A stretch of DNA of 64,000 nt, taken from contig JAIRUA010000007.1 of NCBI GenBank assembly GCA_031254645.1, forward strand, positions 124,001-188,000, given 5' to 3'. Made by a program: the position numbers and the translations under genes. This DNA comes from Dysgonamonadaceae bacterium. Lineage in GTDB: Bacteria; Bacteroidota; Bacteroidia; Bacteroidales; Dysgonomonadaceae. Of the stretch, positions 50,213-59,023 are shown in pieces (within the stretch, counting starts at the first letter, position 1; each line of letters starts with the position of its first letter). Under the pieces are notes generated by a model, which did no database searches, was not told the DNA's origin, and saw nothing but the letters and a program-made list of their open reading frames with translations.

Positions 50213-50818
50213 ATGTTTATGGTTATGAACAAGCAAATAGAAGACATAAAAGAGATACGCAAGATGATGGAAAAATCGTCTAAATTTACCTCAATCAATG
50301 GTTTATCGCTTATTATTGCGGGAGTTTTCGCCACAATCGGCGGTTGGTATGCGAAATCACTTTTGAATAATCAATACGAATCAACAGATTTAATCTTATC
50401 GCTGTTCATAACTGCACTTGTCATTTTGGTATTGGCAGTAGGTGTTATTTCGTTTTTCGCGTGGCGTAAAGCAAAGAAAAATAATCAATCGCTTCTCAAT
50501 AGCGTAACACGACGTGCAGCATACAATCTTCTTGTTCCGCTTGTTGTTGGCGGACTGTTTTCGCTCTTATTATTATTGCGTGGCGATATGGCTCTTGTTG
50601 CTTCTTCAACATTGATTTTCTATGGGTTATCACTCGTAAACGCATCAAAATACACTTTTTCCGATATTCATATTCTTGGCATTTGCGAAGTAATTATCGG
50701 ACTTTTAGCAGCGGTTTTTCTGTACAACGGCATACTTTTTTGGATACTCGGTTTTGGCGTTTGCCACATTGTTTTCGGTACAATAATGTATATAAAATAT
50801 GATTTGAAAAAGAAATGA
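50213..50818 (+). CDS. Four- to six-TM membrane protein of the CreD operon
   Basis: 201 residues; ATGs at 50213, 50219 and 50225 are in frame, and MNKQIEDIKEIRKMMEKSSK (50225) is the most natural start. About six TM helices (INGLSLIIAGVFATIGGWYA, LILSLFITALVILVLAVGVI, YNLLVPLVVGGLFSLLLLL, MALVASSTLIFYGLSLV, ILGICEVIIGLLAAVFLY, ILFWILGFGVCHIVFGTIM). Family without known function, often found directly before a winged-helix regulator in Bacteroidota. Its stop overlaps the regulator ATG. Confidence 0.72.
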   Translation: MFMVMNKQIEDIKEIRKMMEKSSKFTSINGLSLIIAGVFATIGGWYAKSLLNNQYESTDLILSLFITALVILVLAVGVISFFAWRKAKKNNQSLLNSVTRRAAYNLLVPLVVGGLFSLLLLLRGDMALVASSTLIFYGLSLVNASKYTFSDIHILGICEVIIGLLAAVFLYNGILFWILGFGVCHIVFGTIMYIKYDLKKK

Positions 50819-51195
50819 CAAATATCATCGCGAAATTAAACAGAACGTTCGACCACCAAATTAGATTGGGCATTATGTCCATTTTGTCGGTAAACGAATC
50901 GGTTGATTTCAACACTATGAAAGAGTTGTTGGAACTGACCGATGGAAATCTCGCGAGCCATTTGAGAGCATTGGAAAATGCCGAATATGTGCAAGTAACA
51001 AAACAATTTATCGGTAGAAAACCCAATACCCAATATCAAATGACCGAATTGGGCAGAAACGATTTCAAGGAGCACTTAAACGCTTTGGAAAGATTGATAA
51101 AGCCGAATGACCCGGCAGAAAAAAATGACAATGAAAGTAACAATAAAGTGCAGATTACTAAAAAAGTAACACTGTTGAAATATTTCGTTAAATAA
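50815..51195 (+). CDS. Winged-helix transcriptional regulator of the CreD operon
   Basis: 126 residues. Winged helix of the MarR/ArsR-like HTH_34 type: FDHQIRLGIMSILSVNESVD, FNTMKELLELTDGNLASHLR, ALENAEYVQVTKQFIGRKPN, TQYQMTELGRNDFKEHLNAL. Charged C-terminal tail. No ligand-binding cysteines. It is translationally coupled to the membrane protein (ATGA) and lies between copy 1 and copies 2-3 of a 17-bp palindrome, so it is the best candidate for the protein that binds them. Confidence 0.85.
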   Translation: MTNIIAKLNRTFDHQIRLGIMSILSVNESVDFNTMKELLELTDGNLASHLRALENAEYVQVTKQFIGRKPNTQYQMTELGRNDFKEHLNALERLIKPNDPAEKNDNESNNKVQITKKVTLLKYFVK

Positions 51196-51221
51196 TATGG
51201 TGTTTTTTTATTTTCGCATTC

Positions 51222-51244
51222 ACTTTGAATTTCAAAGTACTTTA
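51222..51244. promoter_or_regulatory. Operator-like palindrome, copy 2
   Basis: ACTTTGAA-T-TTCAAAGT at 51222-51238, perfectly symmetrical, then ACTTTA. It lies 27 bp after the regulator stop. Confidence 0.75.
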
Positions 51245-51312
51245 TATTCATCAATTTCGGAATATGTAGTACGTAGTACATAATTCGGTATAAAATATTT
51301 TTTTACACATCT

Positions 51313-51335
51313 ACTTTGAAATTCAAAGTACTTTA
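51313..51335. promoter_or_regulatory. Operator-like palindrome, copy 3
   Basis: ACTTTGAA-A-TTCAAAGT at 51313-51329, perfectly symmetrical, then ACTTTA, 35 bp before the next ATG. Copies 2 and 3 have centres 91 bp apart, about nine helical turns. Confidence 0.75.
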
Positions 51336-51363
51336 TAAAACAATAATTTAAAAACAAAATCAT

Positions 51364-51864
51364 ATGAACTCAAAAATGGCAGAAAAACGAATTGTTTTAA
51401 AAATCAGACTATTAACACTGCTTTTTATGGCAGCATTAATTGTTTCGGGCATTACAGCTTTTCCGATAGAAATAGAACTTCGTCTTGCAACACAACTTCT
51501 TAATAGCGAAGTCGAAAATCCAAACGCACTACAAAGCTGGTTGGTGTTGGTGTATGAAGGTATCAAAACCACCAATGCAGAATTTCCGTTTCTTGCCTAC
51601 GGCACAGATTGGTTGGCGTTTGCACACATTGTTATTGCGCTGGCATTCATCGGGTTGTATCGTGATCCGGTGCGCAACAAGTGGTTAGTTTCGTGGGCAA
51701 TGATTTGCTGCATTTCTGTTATTCCGTTGGCATTAATTTGTGGCGCCATTCGTCAAATTCCATTCTTTTGGCAATTGATTGACATCGCTTTCGGCGTTTT
51801 TGGAATGATTCCGCTCATTTATTTGAGAAGATTAATTTTGAAATTGGAGAAAATGAATTCGTAA
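51364..51864 (+). CDS. Four-TM membrane protein of the CreD operon
   Basis: 166 residues with four TM helices (IRLLTLLFMAALIVSGITAF, WLAFAHIVIALAFIGLYRDP, WAMICCISVIPLALICGAI, IDIAFGVFGMIPLIYL). Not recognised as a characterised family. Its own upstream region has two operator-like palindromes, so it is probably co-regulated with, but separately started from, the membrane protein-regulator pair. 71 bp before creD. Confidence 0.7.
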   Translation: MNSKMAEKRIVLKIRLLTLLFMAALIVSGITAFPIEIELRLATQLLNSEVENPNALQSWLVLVYEGIKTTNAEFPFLAYGTDWLAFAHIVIALAFIGLYRDPVRNKWLVSWAMICCISVIPLALICGAIRQIPFFWQLIDIAFGVFGMIPLIYLRRLILKLEKMNS

Positions 51865-51935
51865 ACGCAAGGAACAAAGATGCAAAGAAAAACAACAAAT
51901 TCAATCATACAAAAAAAATATTATAAACAAAAACA

Positions 51936-53258
51936 ATGACAACAAAAGAAAAAACGAACAAAAAGTTCACAGACACAATTACTTTCAAAGGGATGGTTAT
52001 CGGAGTGTTAGTACTAATATTACTCGTTCCGCAAAGTATGATAAGAAGTTTAATCCACGAAAGAAGTTCCAGAAGTACTGAAACCATTCGGCAAATTAAC
52101 GAAAAATGGAGCGGTGCACAAACCATCACCCCTCCCATTCTCACTCTTCCTCACAGTGTGCGAGTTATTGAACACGAAACAGTAAACGACGAAAGGCGAG
52201 AGAGAATCAGCTATCGAGTAGATGAGGTTAATATTGCACCAAGTCGCATAAATATTGATGTGGAAATTTTTCCCGAAACAAGAAGTTACGGTATTTTCAA
52301 TGCCACTTTGTACAGAAGCGAGATTAGAATTTCTGGAAGTTTCGATAATCTAGACGATTTCGACAACCTCAACGGAAATTGGGGTTTGGCGTACATCACC
52401 ATCGGAATTTCCGACCTGAAAGGACTTGTTAGCGATGCCGCCTTTACAATAAACGGTATCACTTATCAAGCCGAATCCAGCAGCAGAACAAATTGGATTA
52501 ATGAAAGTTCGCTGAAAATTCCACTGAAAAATTTTGAAAAACCGGCGAATCAAAATAATGAATTTAGCACTACAATAACACTCAACGGAAGCGAATCAAT
52601 CAATTTTATTCCTGTCGGGAAAATTACGCAGGTAAATGTTTCAGGCAAATGGGACTCGCCGAATTTTGGCGGAAATTTTAGTCCGCAATCAATGATTGAA
52701 AACGGTATTTTTTCGGCAAATTGGCACATTATGCACTTTAATCGCAACATTCCCGAACGATGGAGCAACTCGCAACGAATGGATTTTTCGGACAGCACAT
52801 TTGGCGTACGACTTATTGAAACCGTGAATCATTACCAACAAAACGAACGCTCGGCAAAATACGCCATTATGTTTCTTGCGCTCACTTTTGCGGTTTTCTT
52901 TTTCGTGGAAATTTTTACGGGGAAAAAGATCCACCCGATACAGTATCTTTTGGTCGGACTCGCTTTGATTCTGTTTTACAGCCTATTGCTGTCATTTTCC
53001 GAAAGATTTGGCTTTGAAATTGCTTATCTTGTAGCAAGTATTTCAACAGTTGGATTGATTACAACTTACTCTTACAGCATTTTCAAACATAAACTGCAAA
53101 CAGCAATTATGTTTCTATTGCTCTGCATTTTATACACATTTTTATTTGTAATTCTTCGTCTCGAAGACACTGCTTTTCTTATCGGAAGCATCGGCTTGTT
53201 TATTATTTTGGGCGTTTGTATGTATATTTCCCGAAAAATAAATTGGTACAAGTTGTAA
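51936..53258 (+). CDS. creD: Cell envelope integrity protein CreD
   Basis: 440 residues, close to the roughly 450 of Escherichia coli CreD. N-terminal TM (IGVLVLILLVPQSMIRSLIH), large periplasmic domain about 40-300 (QTITPPILTLPHSVRVIEHE, GNWGLAYITIGISDLKGLVS, FGVRLIETVNHYQQNERSAK) and five C-terminal TM helices (YAIMFLALTFAVFFFVEIFT, IQYLLVGLALILFYSLLLSF). In Enterobacteria CreD is the main effector of the CreBC envelope-stress response; its biochemical role is unknown. Here control looks to be by a winged-helix repressor, not CreBC. Confidence 0.9.
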   Translation: MTTKEKTNKKFTDTITFKGMVIGVLVLILLVPQSMIRSLIHERSSRSTETIRQINEKWSGAQTITPPILTLPHSVRVIEHETVNDERRERISYRVDEVNIAPSRINIDVEIFPETRSYGIFNATLYRSEIRISGSFDNLDDFDNLNGNWGLAYITIGISDLKGLVSDAAFTINGITYQAESSSRTNWINESSLKIPLKNFEKPANQNNEFSTTITLNGSESINFIPVGKITQVNVSGKWDSPNFGGNFSPQSMIENGIFSANWHIMHFNRNIPERWSNSQRMDFSDSTFGVRLIETVNHYQQNERSAKYAIMFLALTFAVFFFVEIFTGKKIHPIQYLLVGLALILFYSLLLSFSERFGFEIAYLVASISTVGLITTYSYSIFKHKLQTAIMFLLLCILYTFLFVILRLEDTAFLIGSIGLFIILGVCMYISRKINWYKL

Positions 53259-53273
53259 TAATGTGCTAATAAA

Positions 53274-53344
53274 TAATGTGCTAATGTGCAATTATCATAT
53301 TGATTACAATTAGGGAATCAATGAACTTGCACATTAGCACATTA
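53274..53344. repeat. TAATGTGCTAATGTGCA inverted repeat
   Basis: 18-bp perfect arms 53274-53291 and 53327-53344, 35-nt spacer, between creD and the next convergent gene; the right arm includes that gene's stop codon. Same family as 58422-58536. Confidence 0.8.
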
Positions 53345-54427
53345 AAAAAGTCCTTTTGCCAACAAGACCGTGTTTTTCAAATATTCATATTCGAGTTCAA
53401 AACATTCGGAAAAAGTATCTGTCCCCATATTGTCATCGATTTGCGAAATTGTCCACAATTTTCCATCATTAAGATTCAAACTATTAAACAAGGCTTCGTC
53501 CTCAATATCGGATACATATAAGAAAACGAGCCTTTTTGTTATATCATTTTCAAAAACATATTTCAATATAAAACGCAGCGGAATATCCACATCACCACAT
53601 TTTTCACGAATACATTTTTTCACGGTCGCATCTATTTCTTCCTCAAACAACACATATTTTTCAAATGGATAATCGAGTAACCCGGGGCTTAACAGATAGG
53701 ATTGCTTGCGCTCACGGAGATATATTTTTCCATCGTAAATCAACGCGATGCGCACAATTGGGTGCATATACTTATTTTTTAAATCCTTTGTAACCGATTT
53801 GGCTACTTTTCCCGTTACCGCACCCTGTTCGGTTATAATCGGTAACCACTCTTCATTGCGCAGTTTTTTGTCTAAAATACGTAATCGAGTTGACTCTGCC
53901 AAAATAATTGTTACCAATATAATCTGACAAATGAGCAACTCTGCCAATACCGTAAATAACGAGGAGCCTGTTACACCAAAAATATGAAACAACAACACGA
54001 AAAGCAAATGAATGGATAAACCGTATTGCGTTTGAAAAGCCACTCGAAAAGACTCACTCAGGTAGTTTTTCACGGTAGGATTGGCTTTTCTTGCCGATTG
54101 ATGCACGATTTTCGCTCGAGAAAGTCGCATACCAACAAGCGATAGCACAAAAATAATTTCCACTACCACAAATCTATCCAAATCCGAAATATCCGTAAAG
54201 GAAAAAACAGACCACAACAACGAAATAGCAAAAGCAATCACAGATGTCTGGTAAATAGCCCGACTATGCTTATTTACAACAAATAAACCAATGATTGATA
54301 ACGCAAGTGCGACAGAAATTGCCACAAGAATTTCGATACGACCAACAAGCAGAGAAAATATCAACATCGGCAGTAAGCCAAATGCCGGATTTCTTGTAAT
54401 TTTATGTTTTTTTGATAGACCTGTCAT
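53342..54427 (-). CDS. Membrane protein with C-terminal Nudix-like domain
   Basis: 361 residues. N-terminal six TM helices (LLPMLIFSLLVGRIEILVAI, VALALSIIGLFVVN, IYQTSVIAFAISLLWSVF, FVVVEIIFVLSLVGMRLS, LSIHLLFVLLFHIFGVTG, LAELLICQIILVTIILAES), then from about residue 205 a domain with Nudix/IDI-like order: EWLPIITEQGAVTGKVAKSV, HPIVRIALIYDGKIYLRERK and a degenerate box EEEIDATVKKCIREKCG. Several catalytic positions of the Nudix box are absent, so binding rather than hydrolysis is likely. Fusion of membrane and Nudix halves is unusual. Confidence 0.65.
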   Translation of the reverse strand: MTGLSKKHKITRNPAFGLLPMLIFSLLVGRIEILVAISVALALSIIGLFVVNKHSRAIYQTSVIAFAISLLWSVFSFTDISDLDRFVVVEIIFVLSLVGMRLSRAKIVHQSARKANPTVKNYLSESFRVAFQTQYGLSIHLLFVLLFHIFGVTGSSLFTVLAELLICQIILVTIILAESTRLRILDKKLRNEEWLPIITEQGAVTGKVAKSVTKDLKNKYMHPIVRIALIYDGKIYLRERKQSYLLSPGLLDYPFEKYVLFEEEIDATVKKCIREKCGDVDIPLRFILKYVFENDITKRLVFLYVSDIEDEALFNSLNLNDGKLWTISQIDDNMGTDTFSECFELEYEYLKNTVLLAKGLF

Positions 54428-54592
54428 AGCTATGAAAACAATTCAATAAAACCAGATATCTCCATACCGCAATAAAAAAGGTTGGTTTGATTTCTTATCT
54501 TATAACAATAAAATGGGTAAAATTGTTTTCTTGATGAAGATTGAATTTCTCTGCAAAAGTACAACGAATATTAAATAGAAACAAATTTGAAG

Positions 54593-54624
54593 TTTGCTAT
54601 TTTCCGAAACTTCTTGTATATTTG
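54593..54624 (+). promoter_or_regulatory. Promoter of dacB
   Basis: TTTG at 54593-54596, 20-nt spacer, TATATTTG at 54617-54624, 20 nt before the ATG at 54645. It excludes the longer frame from 54594. Confidence 0.75.
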
Positions 54625-54644
54625 TCGAATATATAAATGTAACA

Positions 54645-56081
54645 ATGAAACGAATTCAACTTTTACTCTTAACATTCTCTCTATTTTTCTTTGCACATTC
54701 GCAAACTGCGTTGCAGCGTTTTGTGAACAATCCGGCACTGAGACATGCTTCGGTTGGCGTACAGGTAACTGATTTGAACACAGGACAACACATTGTTTCG
54801 CACGATGCCGATAAATCGCTTACTCCGGCATCGATATTGAAACTGATGACCTCAGCCGTTGCGCTCGAAACGTTTGGCGAAAACTTTCGCTATCGTACCC
54901 AATTGGCATTTGATGCTAATGATCCGACACGTATTCTCGTCATCGGATCGGGCGACCCAACGCTCGGCAGCGATAGACTTGGTGACAATCCCAACGTATT
55001 TTTTATCAATAGTGCAACTGTGTTGAGAAACTTGCTTTCGCAGGAAACAGAATATTCTATTTATGTGGTCGATAATTTATTTGGATACAGCGGAATATCG
55101 CCTGCGTGGACTTGGCTCAACATCGGAAATCATTATGCACCGGGCAATTACGGCATCAGTATTTTCGATAATGTGTATAGATTGTTTTTCAACACAACGA
55201 ATCGAAATGCTTGTCCGCAAATTCTTCGTACAGAGCCGTATATGCGAGGAATGACTTTCCAAAACGAACTCACGCTCAATACCACCGGCGCCGATAATGC
55301 CTACATTTACGGCGTTCCTTTTTCGAACGAAAGAATTTTGAGAGGCAATATCCCCGGCGGACGTACCGAATTCAGTATCAGAGGCGATATTCCTGATCCG
55401 GGATTATTTCTCGGCGAAACTTTGGTAGATTATCTCATCCGTGCAGGATTCAATATTGAAAAAGTAGAAACAGCGCGCGCGGATTATATTTCTCAATTTT
55501 GCGTCGCAAACCGTATACAAATGTATCAGATGGGGCAGATTTTACACACACAAGAGTCGCGTATGATGCGAGAAATCATTCGTGAAATAAATGTGCAAAG
55601 CAATAATCATTATTCCGAACATCTTATTCGTTCACTTGGAAGAAGAATCAACCCTGATATTTATATCGAGCCATTAAATATTGGAACGGAGTTTGTTTCT
55701 TCGTTTTTACACGAAAGAAACATCACTACCACATCATTAACAATGTACGACGGTAGCGGACTTGCGCCACAAAATGCAGTAAGCGCCACTTTGATGAATG
55801 AATTATTGGTGTATATGTATAATCGAAGTCCGCATTCGCAAACTTTTTTCGATTCGCTACCCAAAGCAGGACAGGAAGGCACTGTTCGCAGCTTTCTTCG
55901 CGATACGAAATATGCCGGAAAAGTTTCGGTAAAAAGCGGCAGTATTTTTGGTGTACAGAGTTTTTCGGGCTATTTAATCGACGGTGATAAAAGATATGCG
56001 TTTACGATTATGGTTAATAATTTCAATGGAACACGTGTGCAAGTGAGGGCGGCAATTGAGCAGTTTTTGTTGAGTTTATAG
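54645..56081 (+). CDS. dacB: D-alanyl-D-alanine carboxypeptidase/endopeptidase (PBP4 type)
   Basis: 478 residues from the ATG at 54645 (MKRIQLLLLTFSLFFFAHSQ signal peptide). Class C penicillin-binding protein motifs: SxxK in TPAS63ILK66LMTS, SxN in INVQSNNHYSEHLIRSLG and KSG in VKSGSIFGVQSFSGYL. A large insertion domain between SxxK and SxN is usual for PBP4. Periplasmic; trims peptide cross-links in peptidoglycan. Monocistronic, own promoter. Confidence 0.93.
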   Translation: MKRIQLLLLTFSLFFFAHSQTALQRFVNNPALRHASVGVQVTDLNTGQHIVSHDADKSLTPASILKLMTSAVALETFGENFRYRTQLAFDANDPTRILVIGSGDPTLGSDRLGDNPNVFFINSATVLRNLLSQETEYSIYVVDNLFGYSGISPAWTWLNIGNHYAPGNYGISIFDNVYRLFFNTTNRNACPQILRTEPYMRGMTFQNELTLNTTGADNAYIYGVPFSNERILRGNIPGGRTEFSIRGDIPDPGLFLGETLVDYLIRAGFNIEKVETARADYISQFCVANRIQMYQMGQILHTQESRMMREIIREINVQSNNHYSEHLIRSLGRRINPDIYIEPLNIGTEFVSSFLHERNITTTSLTMYDGSGLAPQNAVSATLMNELLVYMYNRSPHSQTFFDSLPKAGQEGTVRSFLRDTKYAGKVSVKSGSIFGVQSFSGYLIDGDKRYAFTIMVNNFNGTRVQVRAAIEQFLLSL

Positions 56082-56093
56082 TATCGGGGTAGT

Positions 56094-56151
56094 TTGCGGG
56101 CTTGACCCGCAATCTCATCGTTTTTATGGGGATTGCAAGTCAAGCCCGCAA
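56094..56151. repeat. TTGCGGGCTTGAC / GTCAAGCCCGCAA inverted repeat
   Basis: 13-bp perfect arms 56094-56106 and 56139-56151, with inner GCAATC / GATTGC (56109-56114, 56131-56136) continuing the stem. It fills the convergent gap between dacB and the cyclophilin gene and could also work as a terminator. Its right-arm words recur at 30402 and 37854. Confidence 0.75.
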
Positions 56152-56160
56152 TGACAATCT

Positions 56161-56850
56161 TTACCTCACTAACCTCATTTTCAAAATCCTCACTTCCTCT
56201 ATCGGTCTATCCTGCTCATTTGTTTCCACTTTTGAGATTCGTTCTACCACGTCCATTCCTTTCAATACTTCACCGAAAACGGTATAATTGCCATCTAAAT
56301 GTGGTGTGCCACCAATGGTTTTGTAATCTTCGCGCGCCTGTGCATTGAATTTGTAAGTAGAATCATTTGCGTGTCCGAATCGAACAATTTTATCAGCTTG
56401 CATCACATCCAATTGCTCATCGGTAAATTTCTTGCCCACAACAATATAAAATTGATGACCCGATGAAGTTTTTTCGGGATTTATATCATCACCCAATCGG
56501 GCAGCAGCCAACACACCGTATTTGTGATAAATTGCGGGTGTGCGTATTTCTGCCGGAATTGTATAGTCGATATTCGGCGTATTTTCTTTCAAGCTCGTAT
56601 CACCGCCTTGAATCATAAATTCCGAAATAACCCGATGAAAGTTAGTACCATCATAAAATCCGGAGCGTACAAGTTTGATAAAATTATCTCGATGCAACGG
56701 CGTTTCGTTATACAATTTCAACGTAATATCGCCTTCTGTGGTACGAATTAGTATCTTTTGCTCTTTTTTGCCACCCACTCTGAGCGTAGCACACGATACC
56801 ATTAGCGAAGAAACTAACAGTAGAAGGAAAATGTTTTTTATTATTCTCAT
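56161..56850 (-). CDS. Cyclophilin-type peptidyl-prolyl isomerase lipoprotein
   Basis: 229 residues. Lipobox LMVSCAT (Cys20). Cyclophilin core: ILIRTTEGDITLKLYNETPL, NFIKLVRSGFYDGTNFHRVI, FMIQGGDTSL, GVLAAARLGDDINPEKTSSG, HQFYIVVGKKF, TPHLDGNYTVFGEVLKGMDV. The active-site Arg (FHRVI), Phe/Met-Gln (FMIQGGD) are present. Folding helper in the periplasm, membrane-anchored. Confidence 0.93.
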   Translation of the reverse strand: MRIIKNIFLLLLVSSLMVSCATLRVGGKKEQKILIRTTEGDITLKLYNETPLHRDNFIKLVRSGFYDGTNFHRVISEFMIQGGDTSLKENTPNIDYTIPAEIRTPAIYHKYGVLAAARLGDDINPEKTSSGHQFYIVVGKKFTDEQLDVMQADKIVRFGHANDSTYKFNAQAREDYKTIGGTPHLDGNYTVFGEVLKGMDVVERISKVETNEQDRPIEEVRILKMRLVR

Positions 56851-56920
56851 AATCAGTTATATATTTTCAATATTCAAAAAAATCATATCAATCACAAAAT
56901 TAAAAATCGGCGGAACCAAA

Positions 56921-58258
56921 TCATAGTTCAGACAATTTCCGTTGCAAAACCAAATACCAAATAAACAAAATAATTCCCTTAAAAATCGATGTTATCGAAA
57001 TTGCCCACCATACACCCGTAATGCCCATTTGCGAAGCCAACAACATTGCTAACGGGATACGTATAAGATTGAAAGACATACTAATAATAGCAGGCGGCGT
57101 AGTGCGTCCAAGTCCGTGAAACATACCTTCGGTAGTGAGTTCGATCATCATAAACAGTTGCGAAACACCTAACACAAAAAGATAATCGCCACCGGCTTTG
57201 ATTGCTTCTTCTTCGGGAATAAAAACCGAAAAAATAACATCACCGAAAAGTATAAAAGAAGACGAAACCAACACGCCAAACACAGTCATAATCGACATTG
57301 CGTACCGAAAAGCGCGTTTTACCCTGTCCATACGTTTCGCGGCAAAATTTTGCGCTACAAAAGTGCCTAGTGCCGTAGCAAAACCGAGCGATGTATTCCA
57401 ACTGATACCCTCAATTTGTCCACCGGTAGTTTGGCTCGTAACGCCCAAGTGTCCGCCGTGATGAAAAGCGATTCGTACCAAATTCATATTGATGAACGAA
57501 AAGAAAACATTCATCGTGGCAATGGGAACGCCCAATTTCAAAATATTTCGTGTATAACTCGCTTTCGGTTTTACAAAAAACGAGAACTTCCCCAACAAGC
57601 CATATCGTTTCAAATGCCAGATAAACAGCAACACTACAATCAATTGAGCAATAACGGTTGCCAATGCCGCGCCTTGCGTGCCCAATTTCGGAAATCCTAT
57701 CCAACCAAAAATAAACAACGGACTCAATATGATATTCAAAATCAATCCGGCAGAATTGAAATAAAACGGAATATCACTGCGCCCCGACCCGATATATATA
57801 CCCGAAAAATTGAGAATCAGAAACATCAACGGAAATGTGAGTGCCACAATCCGCAAATAATTGATTGCTTCGCGAGAAATATCATTTTCCAAATCAAAAA
57901 ACGAAACAAACACATCAGGAAACAATGAAAACAATATTCCAAAAAACAACCCGAGAATAATCGCGATGGTAGTTGTATGCGAGGCATAAATGCTCGCTTT
58001 GTCTAATCTGCGCGAGCCAATGGATTGACCGATAGATATTTCCGCACCAACTTTCGATGTAAGTGCCACAGAGTGCATCATCCACATCAGCAACCCAACA
58101 GTGCCTACGGCTGCTACCGAGCGACTTCCCAATCGTCCAATCCACGCCAAATCAATCAAATTGTACGACATCTGAATGAAACTCACTGCCATTAGCGGCA
58201 TCGCTAATGTAAAAAGTTGGCGTACAATGCTTCCTTCGGTCAGGTTGCGAACTTGCAT
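56921..58258 (-). CDS. MATE-family efflux transporter
   Basis: 445 residues from the ATG at 58258 (MQVRNLTEGSIVRQLFTLAM). The frame is open to 58324, but that part runs through the terminator of the tRNA gene. Twelve TM helices in two pseudo-repeats (PLMAVSFIQMSYNLIDLAWI, VGAEISIGQSIGSRRLDKAS; GTFVAQNFAAKRMDRVKRAF). Sodium- or proton-driven multidrug exporter of the inner membrane; substrate unknown. Confidence 0.92.
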   Translation of the reverse strand: MQVRNLTEGSIVRQLFTLAMPLMAVSFIQMSYNLIDLAWIGRLGSRSVAAVGTVGLLMWMMHSVALTSKVGAEISIGQSIGSRRLDKASIYASHTTTIAIILGLFFGILFSLFPDVFVSFFDLENDISREAINYLRIVALTFPLMFLILNFSGIYIGSGRSDIPFYFNSAGLILNIILSPLFIFGWIGFPKLGTQGAALATVIAQLIVVLLFIWHLKRYGLLGKFSFFVKPKASYTRNILKLGVPIATMNVFFSFINMNLVRIAFHHGGHLGVTSQTTGGQIEGISWNTSLGFATALGTFVAQNFAAKRMDRVKRAFRYAMSIMTVFGVLVSSSFILFGDVIFSVFIPEEEAIKAGGDYLFVLGVSQLFMMIELTTEGMFHGLGRTTPPAIISMSFNLIRIPLAMLLASQMGITGVWWAISITSIFKGIILFIWYLVLQRKLSEL

Positions 58259-58310
58259 TGTTGTATTGTCGTCGTTTGGATTTTTCACAAAATATCTTTT
58301 CGAGATAAAA

Positions 58311-58340
58311 AGAGGAAGTAACATTCTCGTTACTTCCTCT
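58311..58340 (-). terminator. Terminator of tRNA-Gly
   Basis: Perfect 12-bp stem AGAGGAAGTAAC (58311-58322) / GTTACTTCCTCT (58329-58340), 6-nt loop; minus-strand transcripts meet a T-run after it. 3 bp from the tRNA 3' end. Confidence 0.85.
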
Positions 58341-58343
58341 TAG

Positions 58344-58416
58344 AGCGGAAGACGGGACTCAAACCCGCGACCCTCAGCTTGGAAGGCTAATGCTCTATCA
58401 ACTGAGCTACTTCCGC
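58344..58416 (-). tRNA. tRNA-Gly (anticodon TCC)
   Basis: 73 nt, minus strand. Acceptor stem GCGGAAG / CTTCCGC (7 bp), D arm GCTC...GAGC, anticodon stem TTAGC / GCTGA with loop CTTCCAA (anticodon TCC), T arm GCGGG-TTTGAGT-CCCGT, discriminator T. The 3' CCA is not encoded. Reads GGA/GGG glycine codons. Confidence 0.95.
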
Positions 58417-58421
58417 AGAAT

Positions 58422-58536
58422 TAATTTGCTAATGTGCTAATAAATAATGTGCTAATAGCAAATTCACTGATTATCTAATTTGCAATCAATATGATAATTG
58501 CATTAGCACATTATTTATTAGCACATTAGCAAATTA
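58422..58536. repeat. Perfect 35-bp inverted repeat of the TAATGTGCTAAT family
   Basis: Left arm 58422-58456 and right arm 58502-58536 are exact reverse complements, with two TAATGTGCTAAT words per arm separated by AAATAATG, and a 45-nt spacer. It lies between ribH and tRNA-Gly. Other copies: 53274, 25982 (degenerate), and half copies at 8294 and 61418. Confidence 0.85.
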
Positions 58537-59012
58537 TTTAGTGCCATCATTTTTAATGCTGTGATAGCTGCTTCATCACCTTTATTTCCGTGTATTCCGC
58601 CGGCGCGGGCTTTCGCCTGTTCGAGTGTATCAGTCGTTAATAGCCCGAAAATAACCGGAATATCGTACTTTATATTCAAATCTGTTGTGCCTTGTGTTAC
58701 ACCATTGCATACAAAGGTAAAATGTGGCGTTTCGCCTTGAATCACACAGCCAAGAATAATAACACTATCTACATTCGCTCGTTCTATCAACGTTTTTGCT
58801 CCGAAAACAAGTTCAAAACTTCCCGGAACGTATTTAATGACTATATCGTCTTTCGCTATGCCGTATTTTTCGAGCGTTTCGCAAGCGCCACGCAACAAAC
58901 TTCCGGTGATAGCTGCATTCCATTCCGATACTACAATACCAACGCGCTTACCGTTTCCCTGCGGAACAGTTGAAGCATCATGCGATGAAAGATTTTGTAA
59001 TGCGGTAGCCAT
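58518..59012 (-). CDS. ribH: 6,7-dimethyl-8-ribityllumazine synthase
   Basis: 164 residues, usual length. Family motifs: [68 protein letters not shown] [20 protein letters not shown] and [16 protein letters not shown]. Penultimate step of riboflavin synthesis. Its last codons lie in the right arm of the repeat at 58422-58536. 11 bp after the TPR gene on the same strand. Confidence 0.96.
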   Translation of the reverse strand: MATALQNLSSHDASTVPQGNGKRVGIVVSEWNAAITGSLLRGACETLEKYGIAKDDIVIKYVPGSFELVFGAKTLIERANVDSVIILGCVIQGETPHFTFVCNGVTQGTTDLNIKYDIPVIFGLLTTDTLEQAKARAGGIHGNKGDEAAITALKMMALNNLLMC

Positions 59013-59023
59013 AAATTAATTCC

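Noticed and set aside
57416..57928. Plus-strand frame of 170 codons inside the MATE gene
   Set aside because: Antisense to conserved TM helices; Gln/Arg/Lys-rich translation typical of reversed membrane codons.
58259..58324. N-terminal extension of the MATE transporter
   Set aside because: Runs through the perfect terminator hairpin of tRNA-Gly.
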